From positions 1-64,000 of the forward strand of contig NZ_JASDCU010000013.1 in the NCBI RefSeq assembly GCF_030407765.1: DNA of 64,000 nt. The letters run 5' to 3'. Under the pieces are notes generated by a model. That model did not search any database and was not told the DNA's origin. It saw only the letters and a list, made by a program, of their open reading frames with translations. The position numbers and the translations under genes were made by a program. Within the stretch, counting starts at the first letter, position 1. The number at the start of each line of letters is the position of its first letter. Positions 33,693 through 42,513 of the stretch are shown here, piece after piece. This stretch comes from Microbacterium sp. APC 3901 (GTDB taxonomy: Bacteria > Actinomycetota > Actinomycetes > Actinomycetales > Microbacteriaceae).

Positions 33693-35141
33693 CTACGACG
33701 CCTTTCGAGTGCCCCGGCGCTCCACCTTCAGTTCGTCGGTCATCTCCTCGAGCTCTCTGCCCTTGGTCTCGGGCACCTTGAAGTACACGAAGAAGAACGA
33801 CACCAGCGCGAAGAACGCGTAGAAGCCATACGCGAACGTGAGCCCGATCTCCGCGAAGATCGGGAAGGTCGTCGAGATGAAGAAGTTGGCAGCCCACTGC
33901 GCTGCCGCGGCTACCGCGAGGGCGCCTGCACGGATGGAGTTCGGGAAGATCTCTCCGAGGAGGACCCACACCAGCGGGCCCCACGTTGCTCCGAAGAAGA
34001 CCACGAACCCGTTCGCGCAGATCAGGGCGACCGTCGCCCACGGATCCGGCAGCGTCGCCGCCCCTTCGGCGTCGAGGGTGCCGAACGAGAAGGCCAGCGC
34101 CATCAGGCCGAGAGTCACGGTCATGCCGACCGAACCGACCAGGAGCATGATGCGGCGCCCGACCTTGTCGACGAGCAGGATCGCGATGATCGTCACGACG
34201 ATGTTCGTCACCGACGTGATGACCGACGTCAGCAGAGCACTGGATTCATCGAATCCGACGGACTGCCACAGCGTGGTCGAGTAGTAGAAGATGACGTTGA
34301 TGCCGACGAACTGCTGGAAGACCGACAGCAGGATGCCGACCCAGACGATCGGCTTCAGCCCCAGACGGCTGCCGCGCAGGTCGCTCAGCGACTCCTTGCG
34401 CTCCGTATCGATCGTGCTCGTGATCTCCTTGATCTTGGCATCGACGTCGACGGCGCCCGTGACCGTCTCCAGGACCTCCGACGCTCGCTTCAGGTCTCCC
34501 TTGCGTACGAGATAGCGCGGGGACTCCGGTAGACGGAACGCCATGATCCCGTACACGAGTGCCGGGATCGCCTCGACGATGAACATCCACCGCCAGGCCG
34601 TGAGGCCCCACAGGGGCTGATCAGCGGCGCCGGCCAGCCCTGCCAGCCACGCGTCCGAGAGAAGCGCGGCGAAGATTCCGGTGACGATGGCGAGTTGCTG
34701 CAGTGAGCCGAGTCGACCGCGCACGCGAGCAGGTGAGACCTCCGCGATGTACGCGGGGGCGATGACGGATGCTGCGCCGACACCGAGTCCGCCGATCACA
34801 CGCCAGATGATGAGGTCGACCACGCTGAAGGCGAGACCCGAGCCGATGGCCGAGATGAAGAACATGGCGGCGGCGAAGACCATCACCGGGATACGACCGC
34901 GCTTGTTCGCGATCGGCCCGGCGAACCAGGCTCCGACCGCACAGCCGATCAGAGCCGACGAGACCGCGAAGCCCTTCAGTCCCACCCCGAGATCGAACCC
35001 TGAGACGTCACCCGCGAGCGCGTCGACGGCACCGTTGATGACGGCGGTATCGAAGCCGAAGAGGAAGCCGCCGAGTGCTGCGGCGATACTCACCGCGATC
35101 ACTCGCCGCTGGAACTTCGCGGGATCCTGCACTCCGGACAT
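33693..35141 (-). CDS. Sugar porter family MFS transporter
   Basis: 482 aa from the ATG at 35141, with GGGGAAGG upstream. Twelve membrane helices. Sugar-porter signatures: GFLFGFDTAVINGA in helix 1, GRIPVMVFAA after helix 2, PESPRYLVRKG before the central loop, VGRRIMLLVGS and the C-terminal KVPETKGRELEEM. Fits proton-coupled sugar symport, similar to XylE/AraE/IolT-type porters; the sugar is not known. No sugar-catabolic gene is adjacent. Last residues are basic. Confidence 0.92.
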   Translation of the reverse strand: MSGVQDPAKFQRRVIAVSIAAALGGFLFGFDTAVINGAVDALAGDVSGFDLGVGLKGFAVSSALIGCAVGAWFAGPIANKRGRIPVMVFAAAMFFISAIGSGLAFSVVDLIIWRVIGGLGVGAASVIAPAYIAEVSPARVRGRLGSLQQLAIVTGIFAALLSDAWLAGLAGAADQPLWGLTAWRWMFIVEAIPALVYGIMAFRLPESPRYLVRKGDLKRASEVLETVTGAVDVDAKIKEITSTIDTERKESLSDLRGSRLGLKPIVWVGILLSVFQQFVGINVIFYYSTTLWQSVGFDESSALLTSVITSVTNIVVTIIAILLVDKVGRRIMLLVGSVGMTVTLGLMALAFSFGTLDAEGAATLPDPWATVALICANGFVVFFGATWGPLVWVLLGEIFPNSIRAGALAVAAAAQWAANFFISTTFPIFAEIGLTFAYGFYAFFALVSFFFVYFKVPETKGRELEEMTDELKVERRGTRKAS

Positions 35142-35205
35142 GGCCTTCCCCCTCATCGTCGAGATGTCGCGAGTCTAGGCGAACCGACGGCTGAACGTGC
35201 GGAGA

Positions 35206-36180
35206 TCATGCCGGGCCGTATCCCGACTCTCCGAGCTCACTGAGGATGCGGTTCAGATCCTGAATCGATGCGAAATCGATGATGACCTGGCCCTTTCGTG
35301 CGCCTAGCGAAACCTTGACCCGTGTGTTGAGGCGGTCTCCGAGGTTGCCGGCGACCTCATCGAGATAGGCACGGCGGGCGCCGGGCGTCGCCTTCGCCGC
35401 GGAGCGGCTCGGTCCTGCAGGCTCGGTCTTCGCTGCGACCTCGGTGGCTCGCACCGACAGGTCTTCGTTCACGACCTTGTCAGCAAGGCGCTGCATCGCC
35501 TCCGGCGACTCCAGGCTGAGGATCGCACGAGCGTGTCCTGCGGTCAGCACACCAGCGGCGACGCGCTGCTGCACCGGCATGGGCAGCTTGAGCAGACGGA
35601 TCGTGTTGCTGATCTGAGGACGCGACCGACCGATCCGCGTGGCCAGCTCCTCCTGCGTGATGCCGAAGTCCTCGAGCAGCTGCTGGTACGCCGAGGCCTC
35701 TTCGAGCGGGTTCAGCTCGGAGCGGTGCAGGTTCTCGAGCAGTGCGTCGCGGAGGAGGTCTTCGTCGGCGGTCTCGCGGACGATGGCCGGGATCTTGTCG
35801 AGGCCCGCCTCACGCGCGGCACGGGTGCGCCGCTCCCCCATGATCAGCTCATACTCGCCATCGCTGTTCTTGCGAACGACGACCGGCTGCAGCACCCCGA
35901 ACTCACGCACGCTGTGCACGAGCTCGGCGAGGTCCTCCGCATTGAAATGCGTGCGCGGCTGACGCGGGTTCGGCACGATCTTCTGCGGGTCGATCTGGAT
36001 CAGATGGATGCCGGGCACGACCTCGAGATCCGCTTCTGCAGCGGGCTGGTCACTGGCCTGATCCGTCGCCGGACGCAGGTTCGCGCCGGGAAAGAACACA
36101 TCCACGGGACGCTCGGACTGATCGGCTGTAGGAATGAGGGCACCGATGCCCCGACCCAGTCCAGTGCGCTTCGCCATCAT
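35206..36180 (-). CDS. parB: Chromosome-partitioning protein ParB
   Basis: 324 aa from the ATG at 36180, overlapping the parA stop (ATGA; a second ATG at 36177 is possible). N-terminal MAKRTGLGRGIGALIP, then the ParB/Srx domain with GERRTRAAREAGL (CTP-binding motif, about 126-138), HTH with ITQEELATRIGRSRPQISNTIRLL (about 180-203), and a C-terminal dimerisation domain ending ILSELGESGYG. It binds parS (nine candidate sites nearby) and spreads as a CTP-dependent clamp; ParA moves the complex. The frame is open upstream but that is the parA gene. Confidence 0.96.
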   Translation of the reverse strand: MMAKRTGLGRGIGALIPTADQSERPVDVFFPGANLRPATDQASDQPAAEADLEVVPGIHLIQIDPQKIVPNPRQPRTHFNAEDLAELVHSVREFGVLQPVVVRKNSDGEYELIMGERRTRAAREAGLDKIPAIVRETADEDLLRDALLENLHRSELNPLEEASAYQQLLEDFGITQEELATRIGRSRPQISNTIRLLKLPMPVQQRVAAGVLTAGHARAILSLESPEAMQRLADKVVNEDLSVRATEVAAKTEPAGPSRSAAKATPGARRAYLDEVAGNLGDRLNTRVKVSLGARKGQVIIDFASIQDLNRILSELGESGYGPA

Positions 36181-37103
36181 TTCTCCTTGCTCTGCGTCGC
36201 CGTCCGCGACGCGATCTCGACAGCGGCCTCGCGATACGCGACGGCGCCGGCGGATTGCCCATCGTAGGCGATCACGGTCTGACCGAAACTCGGCGCCTCC
36301 GACACCCGCACCGAGCGCGGGATGACGGTATCGAGCACCTGATCGGGGAAGTGTGTGCGGACCTCGTCGGCGACCTGTTGCGCCAGTCGCGTGCGGCCGT
36401 CGAACATCGTCAGAAGGATCGTGGAGAGATGGAGTCCGGGATTCAGGTGCTTCTGGATCATCTGAATGCTGCCGAGAAGCTGGCTCAGTCCCTCGAGTGC
36501 GTAGTACTCGCATTGGATCGGGATGAAGACCTCACTCGCCGCGGTGAAGGCGTTGATCGTGAGCAGCCCGAGGGAAGGAGGGCAATCGATGATCACGAAA
36601 TCCATCGGGTTGTCGACGAGGTAGTCGTCGAGAGCTCGTCGCAGCCTGTGTTCTCGGGCGACCTGTGCCACGAGTTCGATCTCGGCGCCTGCCAGGTGGA
36701 TGGTGCTCGGGGCGCAGAAGAGGTTCTTGTCTTCGGGGCTCTGCTGCACGATGTCGGCGAGCGGGAGGTCTTCGATCAGCACGTCATAGACGCTCGGAGT
36801 GTCTGCGTTGTGCGGCACGCCGAGAGCGGTCGACGCGTTGCCCTGGGGGTCGAGGTCTATCACCAGGACCTTCGCGCCGAGACCCGCCAGCGCCGAAGCG
36901 ACATTGACCGCGCTCGTGGTCTTGCCGACGCCACCCTTCTGGTTCGAGACCGTGAGGATGCGGGTGTCTCCCGTGAAGTCGATGTCGACACTCTCGAGCA
37001 GTCGGCGTCGAGCGGAGAGGTCGGCAAGTTCCCGCGCGAGCGGCGTATCCATCCCGAAGGAGTCCTTCGGTGATGCCTTTTCGGGCTGTTTCACGTGAAA
37101 CAT
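36177..37103 (-). CDS. parA: Chromosome-partitioning ATPase ParA
   Basis: 308 aa. Deviant Walker A SNQKGGVGKTTSAVNVA at about 53-69, switch region with DLDPQGNAST, and FVIIDCPPSLG. Soj-type, with an N-terminal extension of about 45 residues including MDTPLARELADLSARR, the SMC/ParB-interaction-type tail. The ATG at 37103 is preceded by GAAAGGAG. Its first codons, MFHVK, are encoded by a perfect parS site (37087-37102), so ParB binding here may repress the operon. Cotranscribed with parB. Confidence 0.96.
   Translation of the reverse strand: MFHVKQPEKASPKDSFGMDTPLARELADLSARRRLLESVDIDFTGDTRILTVSNQKGGVGKTTSAVNVASALAGLGAKVLVIDLDPQGNASTALGVPHNADTPSVYDVLIEDLPLADIVQQSPEDKNLFCAPSTIHLAGAEIELVAQVAREHRLRRALDDYLVDNPMDFVIIDCPPSLGLLTINAFTAASEVFIPIQCEYYALEGLSQLLGSIQMIQKHLNPGLHLSTILLTMFDGRTRLAQQVADEVRTHFPDQVLDTVIPRSVRVSEAPSFGQTVIAYDGQSAGAVAYREAAVEIASRTATQSKEK
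37087..37102 (+). promoter_or_regulatory. parS site 1 (perfect), over the parA start codon
   Basis: TGTTTCACGTGAAACA, a full 16-bp parS palindrome. It overlaps the first five codons of parA, on the opposite strand reading ATG-TTT-CAC-GTG-AAA. Confidence 0.93.
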
Positions 37104-37260
37104 CCACTCCTTTCGGGGCCGTCCTCCACTCTAATCGCTGCGGCGGACGTTGCCGTGACGGAGGTGGCCTCGGCCTCTCGGATCGCAACGATGCGGAGGC
37201 TCCTCCGTGGGCCCAGGGCCGCAGAGACGGCGACTGCGTGGCCATCCATCGCCAGGACGG
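37104..37260. other. Upstream region of parA
   Basis: 157 bp between the parA start and the stop of the P-loop gene. Holds the parA ribosome site (GAAAGGAG) and presumably its promoter. No other feature seen. Confidence 0.5.
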
Positions 37261-37707
37261 TCACAGGCGATGAAGCAGCTCTTCCACTCGATCGACGACG
37301 TGATGAAGTGGCTGTGTGGCGTCGATCTCCACCGTCGCCGACGCACGCAGCAGTGGCTCGATCGAAGCCAGATTCGACGTGATCTCTTCACGCTCGTCCG
37401 CAGTCGAGCCATAGGGGTTCGTGGTGCGCATACTGACGCGGTCGAGCAGCACCGATAGAGGAGCCGACAACAGAACCACATGATCGAAGCGATCATAGAA
37501 GTCGCCCTGGTTCGCGACGGTGCCTGACACCACCACCTCGGTGCTCTCCCCGAGAAGGGCACCCATCAGCACGTCATCCCACAGACCCGTCTCCGTCTTC
37601 CACGGCCCGTAATCCGTGTCGATGACGGGGTAGCCCCGCTCCCCCAGCTCACAAAGAACGCTCGACTTGCCGACGCCTGACATGCCGGTGATGAGTAGGC
37701 GGACCAT
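37261..37707 (-). CDS. Small P-loop ATPase/kinase-like protein
   Basis: 148 aa from the ATG at 37707, where TATTCT ends 6 nt upstream (leaderless). Walker A GMSGVGKSS at about 7-15, then CELGERGYPVIDTD and a lid-like Arg-rich region with RVSMRTTNPYG. Architecture fits shikimate/adenylate-type kinases. The substrate is unknown; the hydrophobic core is short compared with gluconate or shikimate kinases. A one-mismatch parS site lies just upstream at 37724. Confidence 0.82.
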   Translation of the reverse strand: MVRLLITGMSGVGKSSVLCELGERGYPVIDTDYGPWKTETGLWDDVLMGALLGESTEVVVSGTVANQGDFYDRFDHVVLLSAPLSVLLDRVSMRTTNPYGSTADEREEITSNLASIEPLLRASATVEIDATQPLHHVVDRVEELLHRL

Positions 37708-37723
37708 TCCGTCAGAATATCGG

Positions 37724-37739
37724 TGTTTCACGTGGAACC
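37724..37739 (+). promoter_or_regulatory. parS-like site 2 (one mismatch in the 14-mer)
   Basis: TGTTTCACGTGGAACC. One base differs from GTTTCACGTGAAAC in the core. It lies just upstream of the promoter of the small kinase-like gene. Confidence 0.7.
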
Positions 37740-38189
37740 GATGGCTTGACAGTGCATCTGCCTGAAGAGACGCCAGACACCGGGGCTGCGGTGTTGACAG
37801 GGCGTTCATCCCAGGTTCGCAGTGTGAAGAGGCGGCTGGTCGCGATCCGCGAGCCCAGCCCCAATGATCCCTGGCGCCCCCTGATCGCTGCGGTCCTATG
37901 ATCGTCAGTCACCCTGTCCCTCTCGGATCCCCTACCGAGTGCTCAGGGGGCGGACGTCTGTTGTACTCGGCCTATCTCCCGGGGACTTCGCAGACACGCG
38001 CGCATATCTGCGACGTCACAGGGTCACCATCTCGCGGCACCCACATAGCGCCGCTCGCACGGATCATCACCGAGTGCGCTCTACCGGCGGCCGCTGGACA
38101 GTCGGTAGCACCCGTGTCACATGAGACATGTGGCGCCACTCCGTTGTGGTCATCACCTCCCCTACTGTCTTACTGGCGTCGCACTCGCC

Positions 38190-38205
38190 TGTTTCACGTG
38201 AAACA
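38190..38205 (+). promoter_or_regulatory. parS site 3 (perfect)
   Basis: TGTTTCACGTGAAACA, full 16-bp palindrome, in the gene-poor region. Confidence 0.93.
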
Positions 38206-38975
38206 TGAATGCGGCGCTGAAGTCGCGCCGTCCTCCCTCGCAGGGCTTGCCGGCTTACCCACTGGCGAATCGCCCGCAACACACAAGAACGTTCGTGCCG
38301 GATGCCGCGCAGCCGTGAATGGCGCGAGACGGTGGCACGACCGAGAGATGGCAATGTCTATAGATGTCCCGTCGCACGCTCTCACCTACTACGACGTGCC
38401 GCCTCCGGCGCGTGGGTAGCCCCTGTGTCTCCACCGAGTCGGCGCAGGAATCGTCGTCGCGGTCCCGCACACCACGAGATATCGGCTCTCGACGCGTCGC
38501 CAGTCCACTCCGGCCCGTCTTCAGAGGCATCATGACTCTTCGGCAGTACATGATGAGTCATGAGCGCGAAGTCTCCAGCAATCCCCCGAAGATTCGAGGC
38601 CCTATCCCCCGTGCTGTCTCAAGCGAATCGGTCGCGAATCGTCACCGCGATACCGCGCCACCACTGAATCTCGGCGATCGACGCTTCGACAAGACCGCTC
38701 CGCCCTCGTCATGAGCGGCATCGAAGCGCTTCGGCAAGACAAAGGACTTCGGTGCCGATCATCGTGGGGGAGGTTGCACTGCTCACGCGTGAGCGGGCAC
38801 TCATGCGTTTCAGGCGAGCCACTCGCAAGACCTATCCACGGGGAGCTCGGACAGGACGGGCCACCGGAGCTCGACCTGGGTGCGCCATACGCCGCGGCAC
38901 CTGCCGCCCCGCACCCTGCCGCGCGGCACGGGGATCGAGCAGCGCCTCAGCACACACGCTCGGGCCAGAGCAGGC

Positions 38976-38989
38976 GTTTCACGTGAAAC
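38976..38989 (+). promoter_or_regulatory. parS site 4 (perfect 14-mer)
   Basis: GTTTCACGTGAAAC flanked by C and C, so the outer pair of the 16-mer is not kept. Confidence 0.92.
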
Positions 38990-39485
38990 CCTCCCACCGG
39001 TCGTAGCCACACACACGAGTCGCCTCGAGCCTCCGCGGCTGCCGACGGAGCCTCACTCCTGGGCACCCGCGATGGGGGCATCGGGGGCAGTGGGCGCCGA
39101 TCAGCAGTCTGTCCACCACGGCCGCGACGCTTGCAGGCCGAACCGAGGCGGCGTACACGATTACAACTCGGAGAGACACGACTTCGACGACCATCGACGA
39201 GACCGTGCACAGCGGTTGGCTGCCGATCGCCGAGACGATCCTGCGCGCACTGCGCCAGCACGCACCCTGCCGGCGCACACTCCCCCATGCACCGTGATGA
39301 GACCGTCAGTGGGCGGGTGAGTGACTGAATGGCGTTATGCAGGCCGCGCTCCTCTGTCTCCACATCGACGGGTCGACCGGTGCTCTACCGCGTACGTCAC
39401 CTTTCGAGCCGACGCCGTACTTCCGCAGAGCAGCCGTGTGGCCACATCACACCCGGTTACGGATGCAGGCGAGCCATTGTCCCCC

Positions 39486-39499
39486 GTTTCACGTGAAAC
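39486..39499 (+). promoter_or_regulatory. parS site 5 (perfect 14-mer)
   Basis: GTTTCACGTGAAAC. About 144 bp centre to centre from site 6. Confidence 0.92.
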
Positions 39500-39629
39500 G
39501 TTGGGACAGCTCCACCTCGACGTCCCTGTTCTAGATCTGCGCGCCTTCTCCATCACGCGAACTGCCGCTCGACGGTGACAGCACTTACTTTCCTACCGCG
39601 GCAACCGTGTACTGACACGAGGGCGGAAT

Positions 39630-39643
39630 GTTCCACGTGAAAC
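39630..39643 (+). promoter_or_regulatory. parS-like site 6 (one mismatch)
   Basis: GTTCCACGTGAAAC, T to C at position 4 of the 14-mer. Confidence 0.7.
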
Positions 39644-39949
39644 GCCTGCCCCCTGTCGACGTACCTCGCCGGGGCCGTTATGCGAAGTTCCCCATGCGGC
39701 ATCGATATACGCAGCTCAGACGTGTCCCGCAGAATCCCCCAGCCGTCCACGTCGTACTGCACACTGAAGGAAACCCGCGGAGATCCGCGCCCTCTCCGAC
39801 GGGGCACCGACCCCTACGACAGATTCACGACGCAGACCACACCCGAGCAGAGCTTGCCACTCACTTCCGCGCCCGCCAGTCATTGAACGGGAACCCACAC
39901 CTGAGCCTCGACGTGCACTGCGGAAGGTATGGAGGCCGTGTAACAGGCC

Positions 39950-39963
39950 GTTTCACGTGAAAC
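39950..39963 (+). promoter_or_regulatory. parS site 7 (perfect 14-mer)
   Basis: GTTTCACGTGAAAC. About 142 bp centre to centre from site 8. Confidence 0.92.
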
Positions 39964-40091
39964 ACATCCACAACCCGCGCGAACTGTCGAGGCCGTGATC
40001 ATCTCAACACATCGACCTCCCCGCTGCCTTCGCCGACTAGAGCACGACAGACACGCACTCACGCGATCCGAGAGCATGAGGGGAACCGTAC

Positions 40092-40105
40092 GTTTCAAGT
40101 GAAAC
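40092..40105 (+). promoter_or_regulatory. parS-like site 8 (one mismatch)
   Basis: GTTTCAAGTGAAAC, C to A at the centre. Confidence 0.68.
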
Positions 40106-40293
40106 ACCGTCCACCGCTCACCGCGCTCTCGCCCTCACTCCTGACGAAGTACGCAAGTGGGGAGGGTATCCACGTGCATGGCACGCATGACTCACACGCC
40201 AACTGAAGCCAAGGTCCCGTAGATGCCCCAACCCTGTCACATCCGCGGAGCAACTCCCACAGCGACAAGGAACGTCCGCTCCTCGGTCGGCAG

Positions 40294-40917
40294 CTACCGA
40301 ACGACAGCCCGAACGACTCGTGTCGTCTCAGGGAGCACGTTCTCCCCGAGAGTCTCGACTCGGATGTCAGAGAGGCGGAACTTTTTGATCTGCTTCTGCG
40401 CCGCGTCGATCTCATTGCCGGCATTCATCCCCTTGAGCAGGATGAGCTCGCCACCGTCCCTCACGAGCGGTGCGGTAAGAGGAATCAACGTCTTCAAAGC
40501 ACTGACGGCTCGCGCGGTGACGACATCGAAGCCCACCGGTCGCCGTACGTCTTCGGCACGCGCGCGGAGCACTTCGACGTTGTCGAGGTGCAACTCCGCA
40601 ACCTGCTCGTTCAGCCAGATCACGCGGCGCTCCATCGGTTCGATGAGAGTCCACTGCACATCCGGCCGGGCGATCGCCAGGACGATTCCGGGCAGGCCGG
40701 CACCGGAGCCGATATCGGCAACAGATCCGTGGAACAGCGGAGCAGCGATGACGCTGTTCAGGATGTGTCTGGTCCACAGGCGAGGCAGTTCCAGCGGGCC
40801 GATCAGGCCCCTCTCCTCGCCGTGCTCAGTCAGGGCCGCCGTGAACTGTCGTGCCACCTCGATCCGATCCCCGAACAACTCGGCGGCTACGGAAGGCTCG
40901 ATCTCCACGTCGCTCAC
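40294..40917 (-). CDS. rsmG: 16S rRNA (guanine527-N7)-methyltransferase RsmG
   Basis: 207 aa from the GTG at 40917, just after the parS site; a longer frame upstream overlaps jag and is not used. SAM-binding motif DIGSGAGLPGIVLAI at about 65-79, the catalytic-fold block WTLIEPMERRVIWL, and RARAEDVRRP with the substrate-binding Arg. Methylates G527 of 16S rRNA (formerly GidB). Length normal. Last gene of the rpmH operon; downstream of it lies the gene-poor parS region. Confidence 0.94.
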   Translation of the reverse strand: MSDVEIEPSVAAELFGDRIEVARQFTAALTEHGEERGLIGPLELPRLWTRHILNSVIAAPLFHGSVADIGSGAGLPGIVLAIARPDVQWTLIEPMERRVIWLNEQVAELHLDNVEVLRARAEDVRRPVGFDVVTARAVSALKTLIPLTAPLVRDGGELILLKGMNAGNEIDAAQKQIKKFRLSDIRVETLGENVLPETTRVVRAVVR

Positions 40918-40936
40918 GACGGCATCCCGACCAAAT

Positions 40937-40950
40937 GTTTCACGTGAAAC
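40937..40950 (+). promoter_or_regulatory. parS site 9 (perfect 14-mer), between jag and rsmG
   Basis: GTTTCACGTGAAAC in the 34-bp gap between the jag stop (40952) and the chosen rsmG start (40917), so ParB could bind within the rpmH-rsmG operon. Confidence 0.92.
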
Positions 40951-40951
40951 G

Positions 40952-41443
40952 TCAACGACGGCGCAGGACCGTGTGGCGGTCAGCACCCTCGCCGTAGGAC
41001 TCAGAGACGAGCCCCTGATCGGCAGCGATGTCGTGAACCAGCTTGCGCTCGTAGCTCGACATCGCCGGCAGAGAGGCCTGCGTCGCGCCATCATCGAGCT
41101 TCGCAGCCGCTGCATTCACCAGCGTCTCGAGCTGGCGGCGACGCGCGTCCCGAGACCCGCCGACATCGAGGATCAGTCGCGAGAACGAACCGGTCTTGTT
41201 CTGAACAGCGAGGCGGGTCAGCTCCTGGAGCGCCTGCACGGTGTCGGGTGCCGACAGCAGAGCGAGCCCATCCCCCTCGGCCTCGACCGACACGTAAGCA
41301 CGGCCCTGGCGGACGTCGAGATTCAGATCGCCGTCGATGTCAGCGATGTCGAGCAGCTCCTCGAGGTAGTCAGCTGCGACGTCGCCCTCGTTCTCGAGCT
41401 CTGCGACCGTGGGCTCCACGGTCTCGGTCATGTTGTCGGTCAT
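40952..41443 (-). CDS. jag: Jag/KhpB-type RNA-binding protein
   Basis: 163 aa, acidic N-terminus, KH-like domain (about 40-100) and C-terminal R3H-type motif (residues about 125-163) with MSSYERKLVHDIAADQG and ...GADRHTVLRRR. Actinobacterial Jag proteins lack the separate Jag_N domain, as here. Start at 41443 overlaps the yidC stop by 4 bp. Usually cotranscribed with yidC and involved in RNA regulation with KhpA; no KhpA is in the window. Confidence 0.9.
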   Translation of the reverse strand: MTDNMTETVEPTVAELENEGDVAADYLEELLDIADIDGDLNLDVRQGRAYVSVEAEGDGLALLSAPDTVQALQELTRLAVQNKTGSFSRLILDVGGSRDARRRQLETLVNAAAAKLDDGATQASLPAMSSYERKLVHDIAADQGLVSESYGEGADRHTVLRRR

Positions 41444-42510
41444 GAACCGCTCCCCTTCTTCTTGGCACGCTTCTTGCCCACAGGCTGCTGGCGCTTGGGA
41501 GTCTGCGCCTTGGCGCGCTCCGCCTCTTCGAGCAGGCGCTGCTGTTCTGCTTCGTACGCCGCCATGGGAACGACCTTGCCCGAGGAGTCGATCGCCTTGC
41601 CCTTGCGAGCCAGTCGCTCCTCGCGGGCCTTCGCCGCCTCAGACCCGGGGGTCGGCATCTCGCGGATGACGAGGAACTGCTGACCCATGGTCCAGAGGTT
41701 CGAGATGAACCAGTAGACGACCACGCCGAGCGGGAAGAAGATGCCCGAGAAGATGAAGCCGAGCGGCAGCACGTAGAGCATGATCTTCTGCATCTGGTAC
41801 GCCTGGCCGGTCTTGGCCTCAGGCGACAGGTTCTTCGAGATGATCTGCAGCTGGGTGAAGAACTGCGACGCGATCATGAGCACGACCAGCACGACCAGAA
41901 TCACGATCGCGACCGTGTTGCCGGCATCCACTGCGTTGCCGAGGGTCTCGTGCAACGATGCGACGCCGAAGAGCTCCGCGTTGTAGAACTGCTCAGTGAG
42001 TTCGGCGTTGAGGAGACCCACACCTCCCACGCCCAGGTTGTGGTGCTTCGAGACGTCGCTCAGCACGCTGAACAGCGAGAAGAAGATCGGCATCTGCACA
42101 AGAAGCGGAAGACAACTCGACATCGGCGTCGTGCCGTGCTTCTTGTAGAGGGCCATGGTCTCGCGGCTCATTGCCTCACGAGAGAGCTGATCCTTCTTGC
42201 CCCGGTACTTCTCCTGAACTTTTCGCAGTTCAGGAGCAATTTCCATCATCTTTCGCTGGCTCTTGATCTGCTTCACGAAGAGCGGGATCAGCGCAGCGCG
42301 CACCACGATCACGAGGCCGACGATCGAGAGCACCCAGGTCAGACCGGATGCCGCCGGAAGACCGACAGCCGTCAGCAGCCAGTGCCAGGCGACGAGCACG
42401 AGCTCGACGACCCACTTGAGGGGCCAGAGGATGGTCCCGATCAGATCGAAGCCACCGGAGGCAGGCTCCGGTGACGGTGTTGCGCTGGCGAGCAGGAGGT
42501 CAAGACCCAC
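41440..42510 (-). CDS. yidC: Membrane protein insertase YidC
   Basis: 356 aa. About five membrane helices, with the hydrophilic-groove Arg in the RAALIPLFVKQIKSQRKMMEIAPEL region (about 70-95), then MALYKKHGTTPMSSCLPLLVQMPIFFSLF (about 125-153). The C-terminal cytoplasmic tail is long and basic, ending KRQQPVGKKRAKKKGSGS, as in actinobacterial forms. Inserts proteins into the membrane alone and with SecYEG. Part of the rpmH operon; 3 bp separate its start from the yidD stop. Confidence 0.94.
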   Translation of the reverse strand: MGLDLLLASATPSPEPASGGFDLIGTILWPLKWVVELVLVAWHWLLTAVGLPAASGLTWVLSIVGLVIVVRAALIPLFVKQIKSQRKMMEIAPELRKVQEKYRGKKDQLSREAMSRETMALYKKHGTTPMSSCLPLLVQMPIFFSLFSVLSDVSKHHNLGVGGVGLLNAELTEQFYNAELFGVASLHETLGNAVDAGNTVAIVILVVLVVLMIASQFFTQLQIISKNLSPEAKTGQAYQMQKIMLYVLPLGFIFSGIFFPLGVVVYWFISNLWTMGQQFLVIREMPTPGSEAAKAREERLARKGKAIDSSGKVVPMAAYEAEQQRLLEEAERAKAQTPKRQQPVGKKRAKKKGSGS

Positions 42511-42513
42511 CGA

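Larger units (their letters stand above)
37708..40293. other. 2.6-kb gene-poor parS-bearing region
   Basis: Between the P-loop gene and rsmG I find no convincing coding region. Frames that are open are short, overlap on both strands, lack ribosome sites and give Arg/Ser/Thr-rich translations with no conserved motif. Base composition is visibly lower in GC than neighbouring genes. It holds parS or near-parS sites at 37724, 38190, 38975, 39486, 39630, 39950 and 40092, plus a CACATG-aga-CATGTG hairpin at 38118. It looks like a centromere-like region rather than gene remnants, but an undetected small gene cannot be excluded. Confidence 0.65.

Noticed and set aside
37898..40107. Many open frames of 60-170 codons in the parS region
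   Set aside because: They overlap on both strands, have no ribosome site or leaderless promoter pattern, and several start with MFHVK or contain VSRET simply because parS encodes those residues.
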